In this document: in pieces, positions 11,667 through 25,267 of the stretch
Layout of the letters: each line of letters begins with the position of its first letter
Numbering within the stretch: the first letter of the stretch is position 1
The notes under the pieces: model-generated
Seen by the model: only the letters and a program-made list of their open reading frames with translations
Databases searched by the model: none
Told to the model about the DNA's origin: nothing
NCBI GenBank assembly: GCA_948099385.1
Contig: CANUEZ040000183.1
Coordinates: 2,356,001 to 2,420,000, forward strand
Direction: 5' to 3'
Length of the DNA: 64,000 bases
Source: Fasciola hepatica
Lineage: Eukaryota > Platyhelminthes > Trematoda > Plagiorchiida > Fasciolidae
Made by a program: the position numbers and the translations under genes

Positions 11667-14653
11667 TTTTACGCAAACACGAGTTAAATAGCCGTCTGTC
11701 AGATGACTCATAATGAGATGTACAGTCCTAATGAGCGATGTGCGAATTAATAAGCTCAAAAGTGGTAAATTGCCTTCAGGACAAAATTAAACCAATTTAC
11801 TGACCTACAGTATCTTCGTACCACGTTCGGCTCACCAGCTAAATTACAGGTATTTCGAACACTTCCGCAATGCATCACAATAGGTAGTCACCGATATTAC
11901 ATCAGGACAAGAAGCCGAGTGCTACACACTACTCGCGAGAAGTTGCGCCATGGACAGGAATGATGGATTCAGGAGAGAATCAAAATGTGACCAAGTCATA
12001 TGGACAAAGCAAAATGTTCTAGAAGGGATAAGCAGGCCGACGCATTATGAGAGAACAGTTCGCAACGAGCATTACGTAGATTTAGTGCCAATGAGATTCT
12101 AATTGATTTCTGTTGGTAAGAACGTTGCTCTGATGCTTAAGTCTCAGTAACCGTTTCCTTGATTTGAAAGCTTTGAAATCTTCGGTACACTTAAGACTGC
12201 ACTATCCATGAAGGCCATTTCCAATATGTCAGTCGATGTAAGCCAGCTGAGTACAAAACACGGTTTACTTTGCCTAATCTGATGATAATGAAAGAGTTAT
12301 TAAGAAAAAGTGTGAATCCATCAGTCATCAACAATTTCAGAAAAAGTTCACCTCCTTCATACAAAGTCTGACCATATAACGAAAGTTGTATTACTGACAC
12401 GTACCATCTCGTAATCACTACATAAGAATCATTCCAGTTAGGCTTCGCTCCAAGTGACAAACAGGTGGATTGTGATCATAAATTTGACTTGGAAAAGATT
12501 ACAAGAGGTAACCGAAAAGTTGAAAAAGTATAATTCTTCCACCAACAACGCAATTTTCCTGACTTCACATTATTCTGGTACTTGGAAGTGAAACTAACTA
12601 ATTATTCGTTTCGTATCGGTCACTGATCCCTGCGTACAAGATAATATGAGCAAGAGTTAAAAAAATACATTACGTTCTTCTATTACAAGCCAGTCAATCG
12701 ATACAGCGAGGTTCTATACACACAGCCTGAAAGACTCAATACATCATAAGAATGCTAGGTTATACGACCATGAGTCTAGGAGTGGAGGTCCTACCAAGAC
12801 AGAGTTGTGACCTTAGAGGTAGTGAATGAAGGCGGTAAATTGTTTGACTACCACCGCTTTGTACTACAATGTCAAACGATTATATCTGTTAGCTTGCATC
12901 CATTCCCAGTGATACATAAAAAATGTTTATATGAAATTAAGATAACTAAGTATCTTCTGCTTCGTTACTTTTATCAAAGTCTCCTCCAAATTTCAATGTC
13001 AAGCAAGCTCATTGTGGTAGATAATATATTCTAAGTGCTTGTGAGATGTAATAGTAACACGTGCTCCACCATAAAAATCGGAGCTGTAAAGGTGCAGCTG
13101 TAAAACCAGAACTTTCAAAGTGTCCATGTTTGCCGTACTCAAAAACCTTCGAACTACTGAAAGTAACTGTCCAAGGCTATAAGTAATTTGACGTATTGTG
13201 CACATGCGAGCGCATTATCGTATAACAGGCTCCACTTCTAATGAAAACTTCTAGCCTGAGGAAATGACAGTATTCATTTCATGGGCCGGATCAATTCTGT
13301 TTCACCTAGCGTGATACAGAGCAGTAGGGCTCCGTTAGTGCAATGAAACTGGCAATCTTGGAATCCCAAGACTGAATTCCTACAGGAAACTATTGTCCCA
13401 ACCCGCGTTCTTTTGAGTTCTTGGGGGCTTCCAATAGGGCATCGATAGCTAAAACGATGCATGATATAGTAAGAAATGCTTTCGCGAATGCAATGCTTGT
13501 CTATACTCAACAGACGTAATATATCGCAATTGAATCGGTCGAAATCCAAGCAGGTTGCTCTGGGTCATCGCGGTTCAAAATATCGAGTTGATATTTACCA
13601 GTATATTTTCTTGCTGGCCATTTGCTGCCCTTTTGTCTTGATGTGAGTTCATCATGCAGGTTGAATGTCTTGATAATTCACATATGGCTTTTCATTCTGA
13701 CACTACGTTTCCCGTGTGCCATGTGGCCACGTGAATTGGCTTGCGGAAAGATATGAAGCACTAACTGTAGCAAAAACATGCCGGTTGGGTTATCATAGCT
13801 TCTTATATCTCTTTTTACCATAAAAATGGAAATTTCTAATTAAATATGCACTTTTCGTTATCGTCATGGAAACAGTTCATGTATGCCCCAACGGCTCTTG
13901 TGAGTTAGTAAGCAGTCGATTTAAACTTACGTCACATGTTCCTCAAGTGCAAAGTTACCCTTCTACCTTCTGCAAACCGAAATGCCTTTTGTTTGGCAGT
14001 TATTCTGGTGAATGTTAAGCACTCACCATTGGGCCGAATTTGAAATCAGTACATTCACTGTGAATCGCTGAGATTTACAGATTGCTAGTGACATACTTCA
14101 AGTAGATTCCTAAATAATGACGTTTGTTGTGCACTTCTCATTATTTAATTTGCCTTCCAAAATGAGATGCATGTGCACAGAGCATTGATTGAGCTAAAAG
14201 TAATCAAGTATAGAAAAATTGTCGGGAACGGTTTCTACCGGTCATTCGAAGGAAAAGTTATCTGCCAGCATGACATTCGTGTAGTAGGGCGGACAGATAA
14301 GTGTTGCATTTACCAATATTATCATCCAATGTAGGCTATAGATTATATTTTCCGTGATCCGTGTTCTGAATACCTTCCAACTTGGCCTACTCATGAGTGC
14401 TGCTTGTGTGTATCATGGACCTATGGCATTATTGACATAATTTCTCCGGTTGTTATGCACTGTCACGGTTCGTATTTACAATTTGTGATGTATATTGCAT
14501 GAAAATCAAAACGTATGTTCCTCACCCTAATGAGCTATAGCTGTTTTTTTCCAATATAAGAAAGATTTTCTGGAAGTTTACCAATTCAGTGACGACCACT
14601 TGACAGTTGTTGTTTGAAGTACGGTGTTCTTACATGTGAATATATGAATCGAA
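11667..14653. other. Unique sequence, no gene seen
   Basis: Minus-strand open frames at 12191-12460 (89 codons) and 13274-13549 (91 codons) are the longest. Neither contains a motif I recognise and neither has a clear splice site at its ends. No repeats were identified. Confidence 0.45.
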
Positions 14654-15088
14654 TTAGACACAACCGTACTGGTTGATGATGTACAGATCAATAGGTACAT
14701 GATGTAACTGAATCTGAATGATCCTAATTTCAATGTCACACTTCCCCTCATTGGCTGAATACTGGGATGGAAGATGAAAAGTACCACCCCTTCTGAGGAA
14801 GCAATAAGATTGACACAAAGTTCCAACTTCAGCAGTCTTGCATTGATTCGACTTGCTTGGTGGGAATATCTTCGACCTGGGACGACTGGCCTGTTGTGTT
14901 TTCATAAGAGTTATTTTCTCCATTGAATAAGAATGACCGTATTTCATGGGCTTGGTCTCGAGGATGCTTTCAGCAGTATCTTTCAATTGAATCCCGGTAA
15001 GGTCGCATCCGTGATCTCCACCGTCGATTCGTACTGCTGACCAGTATTGATTCCACACGGTGGACACAGTTCCTTGTCTCACAATCAC
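14654..15088 (-). other. Longest non-repetitive open frame (144 codons), unassigned
   Basis: This is the longest open frame not created by a microsatellite. Read on the minus strand it gives a hydrophilic 144-residue product. It has scattered Cys residues and a basic patch near the middle, but no signal peptide, membrane segment or domain I recognise. An overlapping minus frame (14578-14826) is also open. With stop codons at the frequency seen here, one or two frames of this length are expected by chance in the window. It may be noise, a single exon, or decayed element coding sequence, and the sequence alone does not decide. Confidence 0.15.
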
Positions 15089-17597
15089 TACACATTTTCA
15101 GTTCTTCACACATTCTTGTAAAACCACATATTTTTACAGTGCGAAAGGAACTAGGTCAATAAATCACTCAACCTAACACAAACGAGTCACTCAACCGGAA
15201 TAGTGACCATGAAAACCAAGCAGAACAACTGGTTGTGAAGAAGTATTTGAACGGGTGGGTTTCATACAGTGATTCGGTTACCATACTCGACATCGTATGC
15301 TAAATACCTGTATTTCACTGAATAAATGAGACAGCATGAAGGCAAAGGAGTCCCGAATTTCCTCGGGAAGCTACTAGTATTGGTGGTCCCATATTCTGTC
15401 GTGTTTCAAAGCCGCAAAGCGCGTGCCCCTCTGTGCATGAATTAAAGCAATACCGGTAACTCAGAGCCCACCGTTATACCTACACCTAATGCGCACTTCT
15501 GGTAGGATTTCACCAACTTATTGCAATTTTGATTTGCACAGCATATCAGTTTCGATTAGGAAATCCATTCTCGTTACAGAAAAATGGAAAAGTAGTTAAG
15601 TTTATCGGTGCTCATTCATCGTTCCGTAGCAGAAATAAAATATATTCACACTGATTATCACTACTCCTGTCATTGTCGGCATTTAATATGTAATTTCTGC
15701 TCTTCAGATCCACCGGGCCGAACAGGACAATCACATTGCATCCTCGCTCATTTCCGTTCTGTAGGTTTTGTAGAAAAACTTCATAAGGCTGATTTCCTTA
15801 TAGTTTGGACTGAGCTGCCAGCGAGATAGCTAAAATCGTTTCTCATCGGAGATGTTATTGAGTCGGGTTTAGAGAGGATTGACCAATGGTGGCAATCGGG
15901 TACACTGCACGTGAAACCAAATCACAAGGAGGATATATAGGAAGCTATAATTGAATATGTGCAAAACGGTCTACTACGTTATTCTAGAGATCACAAAACA
16001 AGTTGACTTTGAATAATGTGAAGCGGCAACTTGTATGCTCATTTTGGATTTATGAGAACTAGTGGTGGCTCAGTTGAAACCCACTGTGGCATATATAATG
16101 TACACAGATTCCTGAAATACAGCTAATCCCGTTTTCATATCCACGCAGTTAACAGAGTTTTACGAGTGCTGACGCTTCTGACAAGCACAAGTCTGGAAAC
16201 GAAAATCTCAGGAAAACATTTGCAATGTAATCGCAACTGATCTTGCGGGGATAAGGAAAACTGATAAATCATAGTTTTTCATGGAGGAAGACATTCCGGA
16301 ATTCAAGGAATCACCTAGTTCATATTGTGAGTGGTACACAGGAAAGCAGGTTACATAACTGTACAGTAATACAAAGAAAAGATATGTATTGTAGTAGTAG
16401 CACCGGCACTGTTAGTAATGATTACCATTCTAATAGTAATAGAGCAGTTCGTGCTGATCGCGGTTGACCGTAAGCTGAGTAGTGAGGGGCACTTAATTAT
16501 TCTGAACAATTATCGAATGGTTTTAAAACGAAAAGATATTTATATTTTCCCAACTTCTTCAAAATAATTGACTGTTTGATATATAAACGTATATGGGGAA
16601 TTTAAGAGCATTTTTATGTAATAAAGTGGAGTCTACTTACTCTGTTGCTGTGATGAATGTAGCCTGGTCTAAAGTTTGTCCATCAGCGTATCAAAAGGGA
16701 TCACAACAAGACACAGATTACTTTTCAGCAATCAGTATATGTTGTCCTAAATTTGAAATATGTACATGCATGAGAGTTGATCTATTCTATGGGAGAATGC
16801 AACAAGGCATTGAGTTCAAAATTTGGATAACTTTCAGAGGAAGCTGTATATTTTCAGTGAACTTTCCGGTACACATCAGTGGTTTGGGAGAGCCATTGGA
16901 GATGGACTAGGGGGTAAAAATTTATTTGGTTAAAATACGATATGCAAACCAGCTTGGAGTGACCTAAAATCATACTTAGATCCAAGAGGGACGATGTAGA
17001 GCTCTAACTGATTAGTGACAAATCATATCAAATGTTTCATCTCTTCACAAGCTTGTATTATGAAATCAAAATTCTCCCCATTGTTCATTTGCTGTACATT
17101 TCAATGAATCAGTGACGCACAGGAATCGAGTTCTATTGGAAATAACAATTTATCCATTCGATCATCAGGAATGGTAATAAATTCGTTCACAATGTATATC
17201 GGCCGCACGACCAGGTGTTTGTCTGAACGCATCTGAGAACACCACCCTGCATGGCTGAACACTGGAACAGTTAATTCACTCACTAGCGCTGTCGTTTCAC
17301 ACCTTGCCCAGGCTAATCACGCAGTAAAAGTGGCTGAGGCCTTCCGTGCGCTGTATAAGGTTCGGGGTGGGCAATCAAGACCGGCAAAGAATCGCATACT
17401 AGCCACAGCTGAGGCCGTCAGCATCCGCCTCCACAACCCCCCTCTATATGCTCAAAAACAATTTGTATGTGCCCTTAAGCTTCCCTGGCCCTCCGTCCAC
17501 CAGACAACAGGCCATAGACCAGATGAAAACTGATAACACACGAGAAAAACAATACAAATCCGGTTTTGATTTAAGCCCGGATTACAACTGTTTTCTT
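15089..17597. other. Unique sequence, no gene seen
   Basis: The 105-codon frame at 16593-16910 (plus) is the largest. It starts just after an AT-rich stretch and has no recognisable domain. No repeats or RNA boxes were found. Confidence 0.45.
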
Positions 17598-17614
17598 CCC
17601 CCCCCCCCACCCCC
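17598..17614. repeat. Poly-C tract
   Basis: Eleven C residues, one A, then five C residues. Similar short homopolymers occur at 33417-33425 (nine C) and 37668-37676 (nine G). Lengths of such runs are often wrong in assemblies. Confidence 0.9.
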
Positions 17615-17671
17615 TTCATTATTAATTTTATCACTTTCCATTTATCTAATTGGTTCAACCCTTTGACTTGT

Positions 17672-17752
17672 CGTAATATTTTGTGATGTAATGGCATGAT
17701 TATGAATCACTGAAAACGAGCTCGTTCGCCAAACTGTGTTCACCTGAATGAG
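17672..17752 (+). repeat. Dispersed repeat E, copy 1
   Basis: About 80 bases align to 52085-52165 in the same orientation. The best-conserved part is ATCACTGAAAACGAGCT followed by one changed base and GTTCGC. By eye roughly 70% of positions match over the full 80 bases, while the central 25 bases match almost perfectly. The position of the boundaries is approximate. The family is not recognised. Confidence 0.55.
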
Positions 17753-19440
17753 TTGACGAAGAAATGGGAACATGTGTTCACCCTGAAAATCACTAGAGTT
17801 AACTTGAAGAGAAAAACTGGTGTCAGTTACCACAAGAAGTAAACTGTGTGCCATTAGATAAAGTAATCACGAATGGTGTTCAAAAACAACCGTCTGCCCC
17901 ATTATCATTTTGATTTTTAGTGAGAGTTTTGCGATGAAGAGAACTGAATTCATTCGTGTAGTCAAAAAAGTAGCTCGGCAATAAGGCCACCGTAATCACA
18001 ACCGGCTACTGACATCAAGGGTTGACAGCGAGTGTTTGTAGCAAACTGTTCGGTTAGTGGAGTGGACTTGGAGAACTGCGTGATGGAGGAATACATTCTC
18101 AGATACTCTAACCAAAGCAGTCTTGCCACCTATCGGAATATGTTTGGTGTATCCTTTCTTGAGTACTGGTAAGATGCTGAAATAATCGAGAATCACTTCA
18201 GAATCAAAACATTGATGGTACCGATTGAACAGTCAGTAGGGACTTTGATTCTATAGAGAAGGTGTTGATTATGATTGGTGATAGGTGATTGAAGCCACGG
18301 GATTTGTGGCAAGATTTACTGTTGATTTCTAAGAGTAGAATCCGGCATAGAAAGGCTATCTTCTTGGGTTCAGGTTACAGCAGAAGTGAGGATTCGTCGG
18401 GTTCTAATGTTGAACTAATAATTCAAATCTCGGCCTTTGGCTTTGGCTTTGGCATAACGAAGCACAGCTGTTTCAGGGTATTCCACATCCCACTGCAGTT
18501 CTTATTACCCAGAGATGTGGTAATGACCACCGTATTCATATGTCCTGCTTCAGGCATGATGGGTTTGAATAGATTTTCGTGTCCTAATGCCAGTCCGATT
18601 CGTACGCCGTTTCAAGCGACGAGGGAGAACCTATCGGGTCGAAAAGATAACTTTCTGTGGGGCGACGTAAGTCATAACAAAAATACGCAGTCAGTCAGGT
18701 GAATACTGTCTGAGGGCGCATCTTTCAAAAGGAAACTAGGAGCCCACAATCGCTCCTAAGTTATTGGGATTCTCATGGGTGCAAGGTCTTTCGCAGAAAG
18801 TGAGTGATGGGTGTAGGGAATTGGCCAGAGCTTTTCTTTTAAAATAAATCTTAGGTGAAGAAGGAGAGCACAGCGCACAGGGGAGCTAATGGAGACACAT
18901 TCAAATATTGTGAAAATATCCGGGTCATGAACTAATACTGAATCCAAAAGGGCGTCGACGTGAGTTGGTAATTATGAAAAAATTAAAAAACCTAAACACG
19001 GTTAAAACGGATAGGTTGAGTCCACTGGAAACCACCTGTTATTATGTACAAGGACTGCTCAGAACTTGCGGTGAGATAGTTGTAAAAGCTTATCATATGA
19101 CTGACACTGTACACGCGAAAGTCTGTTGCATCATACGGAAAAACGAGGAGAAGACGGCCAAAAGAAATTGTAAATATGGGTAACAATGAACTGCAATACA
19201 AGTAATCTTCTTCATGTCGAATCAGACTGGAAAGTGAGAAAACTAGCATTACCTACAACGGTTATTTGTGGGTAATTTACACACTTGGTTTCTTGGACCA
19301 CAGGTCGGTCGACCCCGGAAACTTCAAATATATCAATACGGATAACATGAACACCATTGTTTTGTATAGCCAGCTATCTTGGATGAGTATTGTACCGAAG
19401 GTTGTTGGTTCGTTTTAGATAAGTGGCAGAAAATACTTCA
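17753..19440. other. Unique sequence, no gene seen
   Basis: A 137-codon plus-strand frame (18289-18702) lies here. It contains a short GGCTTT-repeat segment near 18432-18452 encoding alternating Phe and Gly, but no recognisable domain. Opposed frames around 18965-19249 are unsupported. Confidence 0.4.
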
Positions 19441-19658
19441 TCATTTTTCCCAACAAGCAAACGTGCGTTCGAAAATAATATTACTGTCTTCGGCTTTTGG
19501 AAATAGAATAAACCCTCGGAGCAGCTCTCCAACCGGCACTGTTTCTGGGTGCCCACACACCTTCCGAAAGAAATCTTTTACAAGTTTTTTGAATGCATGC
19601 GAAAATGCCCGAAGCTCGTTGCCAAGCATAAGGATCCATGGGTGATTTCTAAAAACGC
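19441..19658 (-). CDS. Candidate terminal exon, unknown product (low confidence)
   Basis: On the minus strand this segment is open for about 72 codons and ends in tandem TGA stops. The peptide is well mixed in composition, including the stretches NELRAFSHAFKKLVKDF and HPETVPVGELLRGF, and reads more like real protein than most frames here. Possible 3' splice sites precede it: CTGCAAAG ending at 19659 or TTTCTAAG ending near 19683. Neither has a strong pyrimidine tract. No AATAAA was seen shortly downstream. I do not recognise the product. A plus-strand frame overlaps it (19379-19645), so chance or a decayed element are real alternatives. Confidence 0.2.
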
Positions 19659-22600
19659 CTTTGCAGGTTATATTTGAGCCTTAGAAATCGGCTCAAATTC
19701 AATATCAGAAACAAAGAATTCATTGGTGAAACGCCAACGATAAGATGGCGGCAGTTTATTCATGGTCGGTGTTCATATGGCCCACCAAAGCTTATGTTCG
19801 GTAGCCAGAACGGTATCTGACTCTTCCTGGATGAAAGAGATATAGAATCTTAGGATGTGCATTACATAGTTGTTTAGAATAAAGTTCCAACTAATTTGTC
19901 CAGGCTTTTCAAACAAGCCGCAATAATTATCATATGAGTATTGTACTTGTAAATTCCGAGGGAATGGAAAAGCTCTGATTTGGTACGGCAGTAATCCGAC
20001 GATGTATGCAAATGAAGACATCATGTGCAACTGTATGTATTAAAGATGATGGTGCATTAAATTCAGGATGATGTGAATTGCTGCATGCTGGACGAGAGTA
20101 CGATATTTACACAAGACAATAACTGACAGCAACATGCCTACTGGTGAGTCCGTTGAGATCACAATACATGTGTCGTTCTCTAATGTGGAAGCAATATTGC
20201 GCTTAGAAAGTTCATTTCACGATTCGTTTGTAAAGACCGCCCAAATATCTGCCGGTATCAATATTTCTATTCTCCAAAATATCACCCAAGAATGCAATCC
20301 ACATTAGGCTGAGATCTTTAGAAAACACATTCTCCGGCATGGATCCTAACGTTTCATGCACTCATATATTAGGGAAACAGTCCGACAAATTGAACAATGG
20401 AATCTAGATTTTGATTTTCGAGTCTGCTTGCAAAAGATTCTACCAAGCCCAAAGGTTAATACAACACCGAGTGTTGAGTGGAGCAACTCAGGAAGCTGAT
20501 TTATTGATATTTAGAGACAAGTTTTCATCCATGAGAGGGTTCTAGAAGTTTCCAGTTATTCTGCACCATTATCCATAATGTATGTTGTCCACTGTTCAGG
20601 GACAATGAAATAAACATAATTAGAAAAATGCGATGGAAAATTCATCGGAGTTGGTATATCCTCATTAGAATCTTGTAGCAAGCTGGCTGTTTCATGTGTG
20701 ATTTTCTCACCATACGTGTGTCTGTCTAGATGCTCATGGCTTTGTGTTTTGCGAGTACACTGAAGACCACCTAAATTCATCACCGAAACACTGCAACCTG
20801 ATCAGTTATTTGATGCGGTTAACTGGCAACTACTAGGTCACCAGATATTTTTATCATCTTTAGAATTCCTCTTCTTGACTGTCCATCAAATAAATTTGTG
20901 ATTTACCACATGTAATAAAAAACAAGCAGTGCTGTTTTGTTTTTCTTCTCCGACAACTCGAACGATTAGGACGGTGGTGGAGGGCTGTCAAAGGCCAGGC
21001 TAGAAGGCTGCAGGTTTTGATCATCTTTCCCAAGATCTGGGTGGCGTTGATTGGTGTGATCCTATTGTATTCGTTTCCATGCAATGATTTGAATTTTTCT
21101 TGCATTTTTCTGTTCGCTGAGCTATGCAGCTATTTTCATAAATTCACCTTCGTTGGGGATGTGGCTCTCACAGAGTGAACAAGAAAGCGTCGACCAAGAA
21201 GCACTTACCGGGTATATGTAATACAAGTATGCAAGATACGGTCAAAAAGCACCGGTCACACGGACTACGTTCAAATAGCTAGTGATTAGATGTTTGCAAT
21301 GAACTTCTCTTAGGATGAATAGCGAACCCAAACCAAACTACTGAATCCGAGCGGTAAAAAGCTAAGGGTATATCGGCCATCGTAGTTGGAGTTTTCACAT
21401 CAAGTTGGAGTTATTTATCAGTAAGATAAATAATTGCATTACGAAAACCAAGGACTCCTCGACAGTGCTGCAATCGTTCTTCTATTTATATAATTTGTCA
21501 ATTATATATGTCTGAGTCATTCTTTACCTACATTTTTCGCTGGTGACGAATCAGATAAAAGCATATCCTGTAACCAAAGCTTTAGGAATTCATTAGTGCT
21601 TCCCATTCGCCCACGCCATCTACTGTGAAAATTAAAGCTGTGATAATAAAGGTACGGATCAGTTCCAAACAGGAATACCGAATTACAGTGGACAATTGTG
21701 TGGTACATAGCAAACACATCCTTGTCAGAAAGCAAGGAGGGAATAGCCGTGGAGTGTTTCATGTATCTTAACCTTTAGTTTAGCGTTGAAACTGCATGAT
21801 GAATTGTATCATAAAAGTCCAGTCTGCAGTTACCCAAATACCAGCAGTGTGGGACCGACTATCTTCCTCAAAGCCCATTCTGCAACCATGGTTTTCAATT
21901 TTTTCGTTTTCAGCTATTTATCGAACGCCAGTGTTGGGTAATTTGATCATAAAAATTGATAATGAATCGTTGATAAAAGATAAATTTATCATCAACTACG
22001 TAAGCATCTCGTGAATTCCGATAGAGTTTGCGAAGATGGCGCACTCAATAAGATGTCGTTCCAAGGATAACTAATAGCCACAGGAACAGAAAATTGGCGA
22101 CGCCTTGTTGTTCACATTCAGGGAATCGCACAGGAAACCATAAGGTGGAAGTTGACACCTTGAAATATTTTGCAATCATCTGAATGACACATCTATTACA
22201 AGGACTTTGAGGGTCACGGGGCTGATTGTTACCTTAAATGTCATGTCCCAACGGGGAGGTTAACATGGTTTTGAAAAAAATGAAAATAGATCAGGTGGTG
22301 AATTAGATGACATATCTAAGTAAGGCAAGGTAGTAACGGATTATCGATGCAACCCAGAAAAAATAACAAAACCTTCCAACGAGATGAATGTGCTGGAAAT
22401 CCCTCGTTCAAATAGAACTCCTGCAAAACCAAACGTTTTGCATCAAAATGGCGAACGTTCCGAAAAAAACCCTTGAAATGGAACGTCAATAACGATCATC
22501 AAAACCGTTTCGTCAAAGGAAACAGAAAACCGCTAATCCAAGATCATGCTCACGGTTACTTCTTTGAGGCAAAGACGTATATTCTCAGACTAAATCTAGG

Positions 22601-24141
22601 CGCAAGTATGTAATATAAAACACTTTATCTTCAGTTGAGATCCATACCATAGGAACAGTTAAATATGCGGGTGTTCAAAATATCTGGACGAACAAAATTG
22701 ACTATGATCAGCAGTATGCCCTCGAATGCCAATATGATCATTCGATGAACGACGTGAGGTAATCCAATAAATTAGTAGAAGAAACATATAACCCGATGTC
22801 TTTGCGTACATTCACTGTTCATGATCTGCTTTTATTTACAATACTGCCTCACTAGCGGAATATTTGTCCAGGATTAAAAACATTCTGGTCCCACATTTTC
22901 GCCTTATCAACTGAGGGCTATCCACAGGTTATTGAAGGGTTTACCAGCTCACATATAATCGAATTTTTGTTGTTTTTCCGTGCATCGAGGGCCAAGTAAT
23001 GACCCGGATGCAGCCCCTTAACCTAATTAAATAGAGAGATCTTGAGAGTTCATGATAGCTGGATATTTTCGTGTGCCACGTGTTATGCATCACCTTTTAC
23101 ATCCTTTGTATTAAACATACAACAATGTACAACAGTTATCGAATTGGGCCGCGATTTGAGAATAGCTAAATTCAGAAAATGTGGCGGTGGATTCCAGAAC
23201 CATACCACATTTCGCTCATTTGCACATCAGTACTGAAAATGTTTAGGGAAAGCCTTTATTTTACGTAGAGACTCTGTAACACTGTATTACCAATGGATTT
23301 CAAAATACAAATCACAATTTCATCATGAATGCCAACAATTATATAATCATTGTCAGTCGAATTGCAAATGCGATGTCATTTGGTCAATAAACGACAGCCT
23401 ACAATATTTCTTGTAATCATACCAGACCAACGGAAATATTTTACACGGCCAAATGACTGGTGATAGTGGAAAACAGAACAATGTCATATCATGTGTGGCC
23501 GCCACTGTTTCGAAACGTTTGCTTTCACGAACAAAAACTTTTCATTTATCGGTTTACCGGGACTAGGTTTCCGGCATAGTAAGATATATTTTAGTTGCAG
23601 CTTCAAGAGAATATTTATTTTCATGGTGCGCATTTATTTATTTGCAGTCGTGATTCGTTCTGAGTCATTTCGGCAGAGTTGGGTGCTTATCTTATGATCA
23701 TTATCCGTTATTACGAACACAGACTTGAATATAGATGCCAAGAGAGTAGCATCTCTCAAGTAGCTATTGGAGCGAGAGATTTTCGCTCGATATTGCATCA
23801 CAAAAGTAAAACGGACGATAACATTTACGTATTACAAAAAAGCTTTTGATAACTCTTACAGTGGGAAATTTTCTACTCCTTCTTGTGAGATATCGTGGTT
23901 GTTCGACTCACATAATAAAGCTAGTCTGATAGACAGCAATAAATCACGCATATTTACTGTCCGGTAGATGCTTCTTATATTATCTTTAGTTTTCAGGGTC
24001 TGCTGTATCTAATTGTAGTACAGTTAACCCGTGCGTCAGACAGTTGTTAGATTCATTCAAAGATATCACAGTAGATTACAACAAAAATGATTCGAAGGAA
24101 TTCATAGATATCAGATCTATATGAGGTGAGTTATATTGCTT
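19659..24141. other. Unique sequence, no gene seen
   Basis: Open frames of 64-85 codons are scattered on both strands (for example 19773-20030 and 20860-21105, minus). None has a motif, and none is linked to another by credible splice sites. No repeats shared with other parts of the window were identified. Confidence 0.45.
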
Positions 24142-24838
<697 letters not shown>

Positions 24839-25155
24839 AATTAAGTGTATCGGCCCATAGATAAATGGATAGAGAGATCGAAATTTGGAAGGATATAGAG
24901 AGAGGAATATAGATTTGTAAATGGGAAGATAGATAGTTTGACTGAATTATCGACAGACAGATCGATATATTGATAGAGAAACGTGAAAGGATAAGTTATA
25001 CAGATAGATGAATATCTAAATAAATAAATATATATATATAAGAAGGGATGGGAAGATATATAATAGAAGAGTAGATAGATGAATAGATCGATATTTTGGA
25101 AGAGAGAGAGAAATAAAATAGATTGATCGATGGATGGAATGAAAGAGAGACAATT

Positions 25156-25195
<40 letters not shown>

Positions 25196-25267
25196 AAAGA
25201 TAGGTAGACAGATAAATCGATAGATTGATAGACAGATAGATAGATATATAGATGAGTAGATAGATGA
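24839..25267. repeat. Degenerate GATA-derived sequence with (TA)n core
   Basis: Continuation of the array in a much more mutated state: isolated GATAGA and GATCGATA units separated by AAATA, GAGAGA and TATATA stretches. It contains a pure (TA)n run at 25159-25193. The apparent 150-codon minus-strand frame here (24841-25293) is again a low-complexity artefact. The gradient from pure (24.5 kb) to decayed (25.2 kb) suggests the array formerly extended this far. Confidence 0.9.
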
